This document shows positions 5,511 through 7,554 of a stretch of 7,554 bases of DNA, piece by piece. The notes under the pieces are model-generated. The model ran no database searches. It worked only from the letters and a program-made list of their open reading frames with translations, and had not been told where the DNA came from. Where the stretch lies: the NCBI GenBank assembly GCA_024699575.1, contig JAILPF010000403.1, forward strand, positions 1 to 7,554, read 5' to 3'. A program made the translations under genes and the position numbers. How positions within the stretch are numbered: position 1 is the stretch's first letter; the number at the start of each line of letters is the position of its first letter. The stretch is from Acetatifactor sp. (GTDB lineage: Bacteria; Bacillota; Clostridia; Lachnospirales; Lachnospiraceae).

Positions 5511-6814
5511 TGAATTACAAAGAAACGCTATCCTATTTGGATCAGACAAAAGCATATGGTATAGTCCCGGGACTTGGACAAATCAAAGAACTGTGTCGCA
5601 GAATAGGAAATCCGCAGGATGAATTGGCATTTGTTCATATTGCAGGTACAAATGGAAAAGGTTCAACATTGGCCTATATTTCCACCATATTAAAGTGTGC
5701 CGGATGCAAGGTGGGCAGATATTTATCTCCGGCAATTTTTGAAGAGCGGGAAGTGATACAGGTAAACGGCAGGGTAATCACGCAGAAAGCAATGTGCGAG
5801 GGTGTGGAATACATCAGGCAGGCATGCGATGAAATGGTAAATGAGGGATTTCCCCATCCCACTTTTTTTGAGATTCAGACTGCGTTGGCATTTTGGTATT
5901 TTCGGAGAGAAGCGTGTGAGATTGTGGTGCTGGAGACCGGAATGGGCGGATTAATGGATGCTACAAATCTGATACGGACAACAAAAGTAGCGGTTCTTGC
6001 CAATATCAGTATGGACCACATGCAGTATCTGGGGAAAACGCTCCGGGAAATCGCAACACAGAAAGCCGGTATTGTGAAGCCGGGATGCAGAGTGGTCAGT
6101 ATGGTTCAGCAAACGGAGGCTATGCAGGTTGTTGAGAATACAGCTCATGAGAATGGCTGTGAACTTACAATAGCAGATGCAAGTCTTGCGAAATATGTGA
6201 AATATGGTGTTGAAAAGCAGAGCTTTGATTATAAGGCGTATAAGAAGCTTACCATAAAACTGGCCGGTAGATTTCAAATTGCGAATGCAATCCTTGCAAT
6301 TGAAGCTGTGGAGGCACTTAGAAAATCAGGATATAATATTCCGGAAAAAGCTTTGTATCAGGGACTTTTAGAGACCATCTGGCAGGGCAGATTTACGGTA
6401 ATCGGAAAAAAACCGCTGTTTATTGTTGATGGTGCACACAATGAGGACGCCGCGCAGAAATTAGCCGATTCCATTGAATTCTATTTTACAAATAAAAGAA
6501 TTGTCTATATAATAGGGGTGTTAAAAGATAAGGAATATGAGAAAATCATAGGTTTGACACATCAATATGCCGACCCGATTATTACAGTGACTCCACCGGA
6601 GAATCCTCGTGGATTGCACGCGTATGAACTTGCGCAGACGGTTGCCGGGGTTCATCCGAATGTGACCGCGGTTGACAGTCTGGAGGAAGCTGTGGAAATG
6701 AGTTATCTGCTTGCTGGAAAAGATGATGTGATTCTTGCTTTTGGGTCTTTATCCTATTTGGGAAGACTGATAAAGATTGTGGAAAGGCGTGACGGTAAAC
6801 ATGGTAGATCATGA
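5510..6814 (+). CDS. folC: Folylpolyglutamate synthase / dihydrofolate synthase
   Basis: FolC uses ATP to join glutamate to dihydropteroate and/or to (tetrahydro)folates, producing and retaining polyglutamylated folate in the cytoplasm. The 434-residue protein has the normal Mur-ligase-like layout. The P-loop GTNGKGS is at residues 46-52, the acidic metal-binding loop LETGMGG at 141-147 followed by DATN at 150-153, and [10 protein letters not shown] at 166-175. [16 protein letters not shown] (177-192) carries K185, equivalent to the carbamylated lysine of the family. AGRFQIANA (252-260) opens the central hinge region, and the C-terminal domain holds DGAHNEDA (308-315) and FGSLSYLGR (411-419). 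The N-terminal pterin-binding loop reads [16 protein letters not shown] instead of the common SPH-type sequence, so I cannot say whether both activities are present. The ATG overlaps the MATE stop, and folE starts before this gene ends. Together with folE, it makes this a folate locus. Confidence 0.95.
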   Translation: MNYKETLSYLDQTKAYGIVPGLGQIKELCRRIGNPQDELAFVHIAGTNGKGSTLAYISTILKCAGCKVGRYLSPAIFEEREVIQVNGRVITQKAMCEGVEYIRQACDEMVNEGFPHPTFFEIQTALAFWYFRREACEIVVLETGMGGLMDATNLIRTTKVAVLANISMDHMQYLGKTLREIATQKAGIVKPGCRVVSMVQQTEAMQVVENTAHENGCELTIADASLAKYVKYGVEKQSFDYKAYKKLTIKLAGRFQIANAILAIEAVEALRKSGYNIPEKALYQGLLETIWQGRFTVIGKKPLFIVDGAHNEDAAQKLADSIEFYFTNKRIVYIIGVLKDKEYEKIIGLTHQYADPIITVTPPENPRGLHAYELAQTVAGVHPNVTAVDSLEEAVEMSYLLAGKDDVILAFGSLSYLGRLIKIVERRDGKHGRS

Positions 6815-7358
6815 AAAGGTAAAAGAGGCAGTCAGAATGCTTCTGGAAGGAATCGGAGAGGACATCAGCAGAGAGGGACTTCGCGATACCCCGGATAGAA
6901 TTGCCCGTATGTATGAGGAAATCTGCAGTGGTATGGATGAGGATGCGGGAGAACATCTCTCAAAAGTATTTACCTCCTCCCAGAACGAAATGGTTCTGGA
7001 GAAGGACATTGTTTTTTATTCCATGTGTGAACATCATATGATGCCGTTTTACGGCAAAGCACATGTCGCATATATACCGGATGGAAAAGTTGTGGGATTG
7101 AGTAAACTTGCAAGAACAGTGGAAGTTTATGCGAAACGGCTTCAGATTCAGGAACAGATGACAGGACAGATTGCGGATGCAATTATGGAACATCTGAATC
7201 CCAAAGGGGTTATCGTAATGCTGGAAGCTGAGCATATGTGTATGACTATGCGTGGTGTCAAAAAACCCGGCTCTAAGACAGTGACAATTGCCTCCAGAGG
7301 TGAATTTAAAGATAACACTGTTCTGCAGAATCAATTCTTCCAGATGGTGAAGCAGTAA
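6801..7358 (+). CDS. folE: GTP cyclohydrolase I (type IA)
   Basis: FolE converts GTP to 7,8-dihydroneopterin triphosphate and formate, the first step of tetrahydrofolate synthesis. It works as a zinc-dependent homodecamer in the cytoplasm. The 185-residue product matches the usual bacterial core length. [15 protein letters not shown] (26-40) is the family N-terminal motif. [20 protein letters not shown] (74-93) is the signature, with zinc ligands C76 and H79. [22 protein letters not shown] (97-118) follows, and [15 protein letters not shown] (144-158) supplies the catalytic H145 and the third zinc ligand C147. I chose the ATG at 6801, which overlaps the last 14 bases of folC. Its ribosome binding site is poor (GGAAAGG about 13 bases upstream), which suggests coupling to folC translation. 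An in-frame TTG at 6777 and GTG at 6789 are possible but less likely starts. The HD-domain gene follows two bases after the stop. Confidence 0.97.
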   Translation: MVDHEKVKEAVRMLLEGIGEDISREGLRDTPDRIARMYEEICSGMDEDAGEHLSKVFTSSQNEMVLEKDIVFYSMCEHHMMPFYGKAHVAYIPDGKVVGLSKLARTVEVYAKRLQIQEQMTGQIADAIMEHLNPKGVIVMLEAEHMCMTMRGVKKPGSKTVTIASRGEFKDNTVLQNQFFQMVKQ

Positions 7359-7360
7359 TC

Positions 7361-7554
7361 ATGGATCGAGTGAATAAAATATTAAATCACGAATTATTTT
7401 TACAACATCTTCAAAAAAACATGGAGGCAGAAAAAACACGGATTTTCTGCCATCATGACATGACGCACTTTCTGGATGTGGCAAGGATTGGTATGCTGAT
7501 AAATCTGGAAGAAGATATTCGGATTGATAAAGAATGGATATATGCGGCGGCACT
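7361..7554 (+). CDS. HD-domain metal-dependent hydrolase, N-terminal part (3' truncated by the window)
   Basis: The frame starts with ATG at 7361, two bases after the folE stop, and stays open to the window edge (64 residues visible). A weak GGTGAAG lies about nine bases upstream, inside folE. Residues 29-43 (FCHHDMTHFLDVARI) have the form of the first metal-binding histidine of HD-superfamily phosphohydrolases, with H36 as the likely ligand. The last visible residues, WIYAAA, are what usually comes just before the LLHDIG motif that names the family; that motif would lie just past the edge. HD proteins hydrolyse phosphate esters or nucleotides using bound metals. The substrate is not known. 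The position directly behind folE suggests a pterin or other folate intermediate, but this is context only. Confidence 0.75.
   Translation, partial: MDRVNKILNHELFLQHLQKNMEAEKTRIFCHHDMTHFLDVARIGMLINLEEDIRIDKEWIYAAA

Noticed and set aside
6582..6956. 124-residue minus-strand reading frame across the folC-folE junction
   Set aside because: It is antisense to two well-supported genes, has no recognisable motif, and its composition is typical of a shadow frame.
1..7554. Mobile elements, CRISPR arrays, tRNA or rRNA genes
   Set aside because: No transposase, direct-repeat array, cloverleaf or rRNA-like sequence was seen on either strand.

Overview
The window looks like the chromosome of an anaerobic Firmicute, most probably a Lachnospiraceae-type Clostridium relative. 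This is inferred from several things: a membrane-anchored AraC regulator of the kind common in that family, a pyrB gene paired with a pyrI regulatory chain (Bacillus-type operons lack pyrI), strong AGGAGG-type ribosome binding sites, moderate GC, and the style of the PH-domain and MATE proteins. No mobile element, CRISPR array, tRNA or rRNA is visible. Coding density is high and the longest gap is about 170 bases.

Layout. (1) At 1-1429 (+) is the C-terminal part of a membrane-bound AraC-family sensor/regulator whose start lies outside the window. It ends in a strong intrinsic terminator at 1486-1518. (2) At 1517-2889 (-) is the aspartate transcarbamoylase operon pyrB-pyrI, convergent with the AraC gene. 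(3) At 2985-3521 (-) is a small nitroreductase-family flavoprotein upstream of pyrB. A hairpin terminator or attenuator separates the two. (4) At 3522-3689 is a divergent intergenic region with a good promoter in each direction and nested inverted repeats over the leftward one. (5) At 3690-4064 (+) is a small PH-domain protein, followed by a short terminator. (6) From 4140 to the right edge (+) is a tightly packed run: a MATE transporter, folC, folE and the start of an HD-domain hydrolase gene. folC and folE each overlap the gene before them, and the HD gene follows folE after 2 bases.

How the genes work together. PyrB and PyrI form the allosterically regulated enzyme of the first committed step of pyrimidine synthesis. 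FolE makes 7,8-dihydroneopterin triphosphate from GTP, the entry to folate synthesis, and FolC adds glutamate at the end of the pathway. The HD-domain gene directly behind folE is a candidate for an unassigned pterin step, such as removal of the triphosphate, and the right-hand neighbours would probably be further folate genes. The MATE gene is translationally coupled to folC, which hints at a link but does not show one.

Most of the window is ordinary housekeeping DNA. The points most worth checking are the HD gene, the palindromic architecture of the nitroreductase promoter, and the hairpin-rich leader in front of pyrB.
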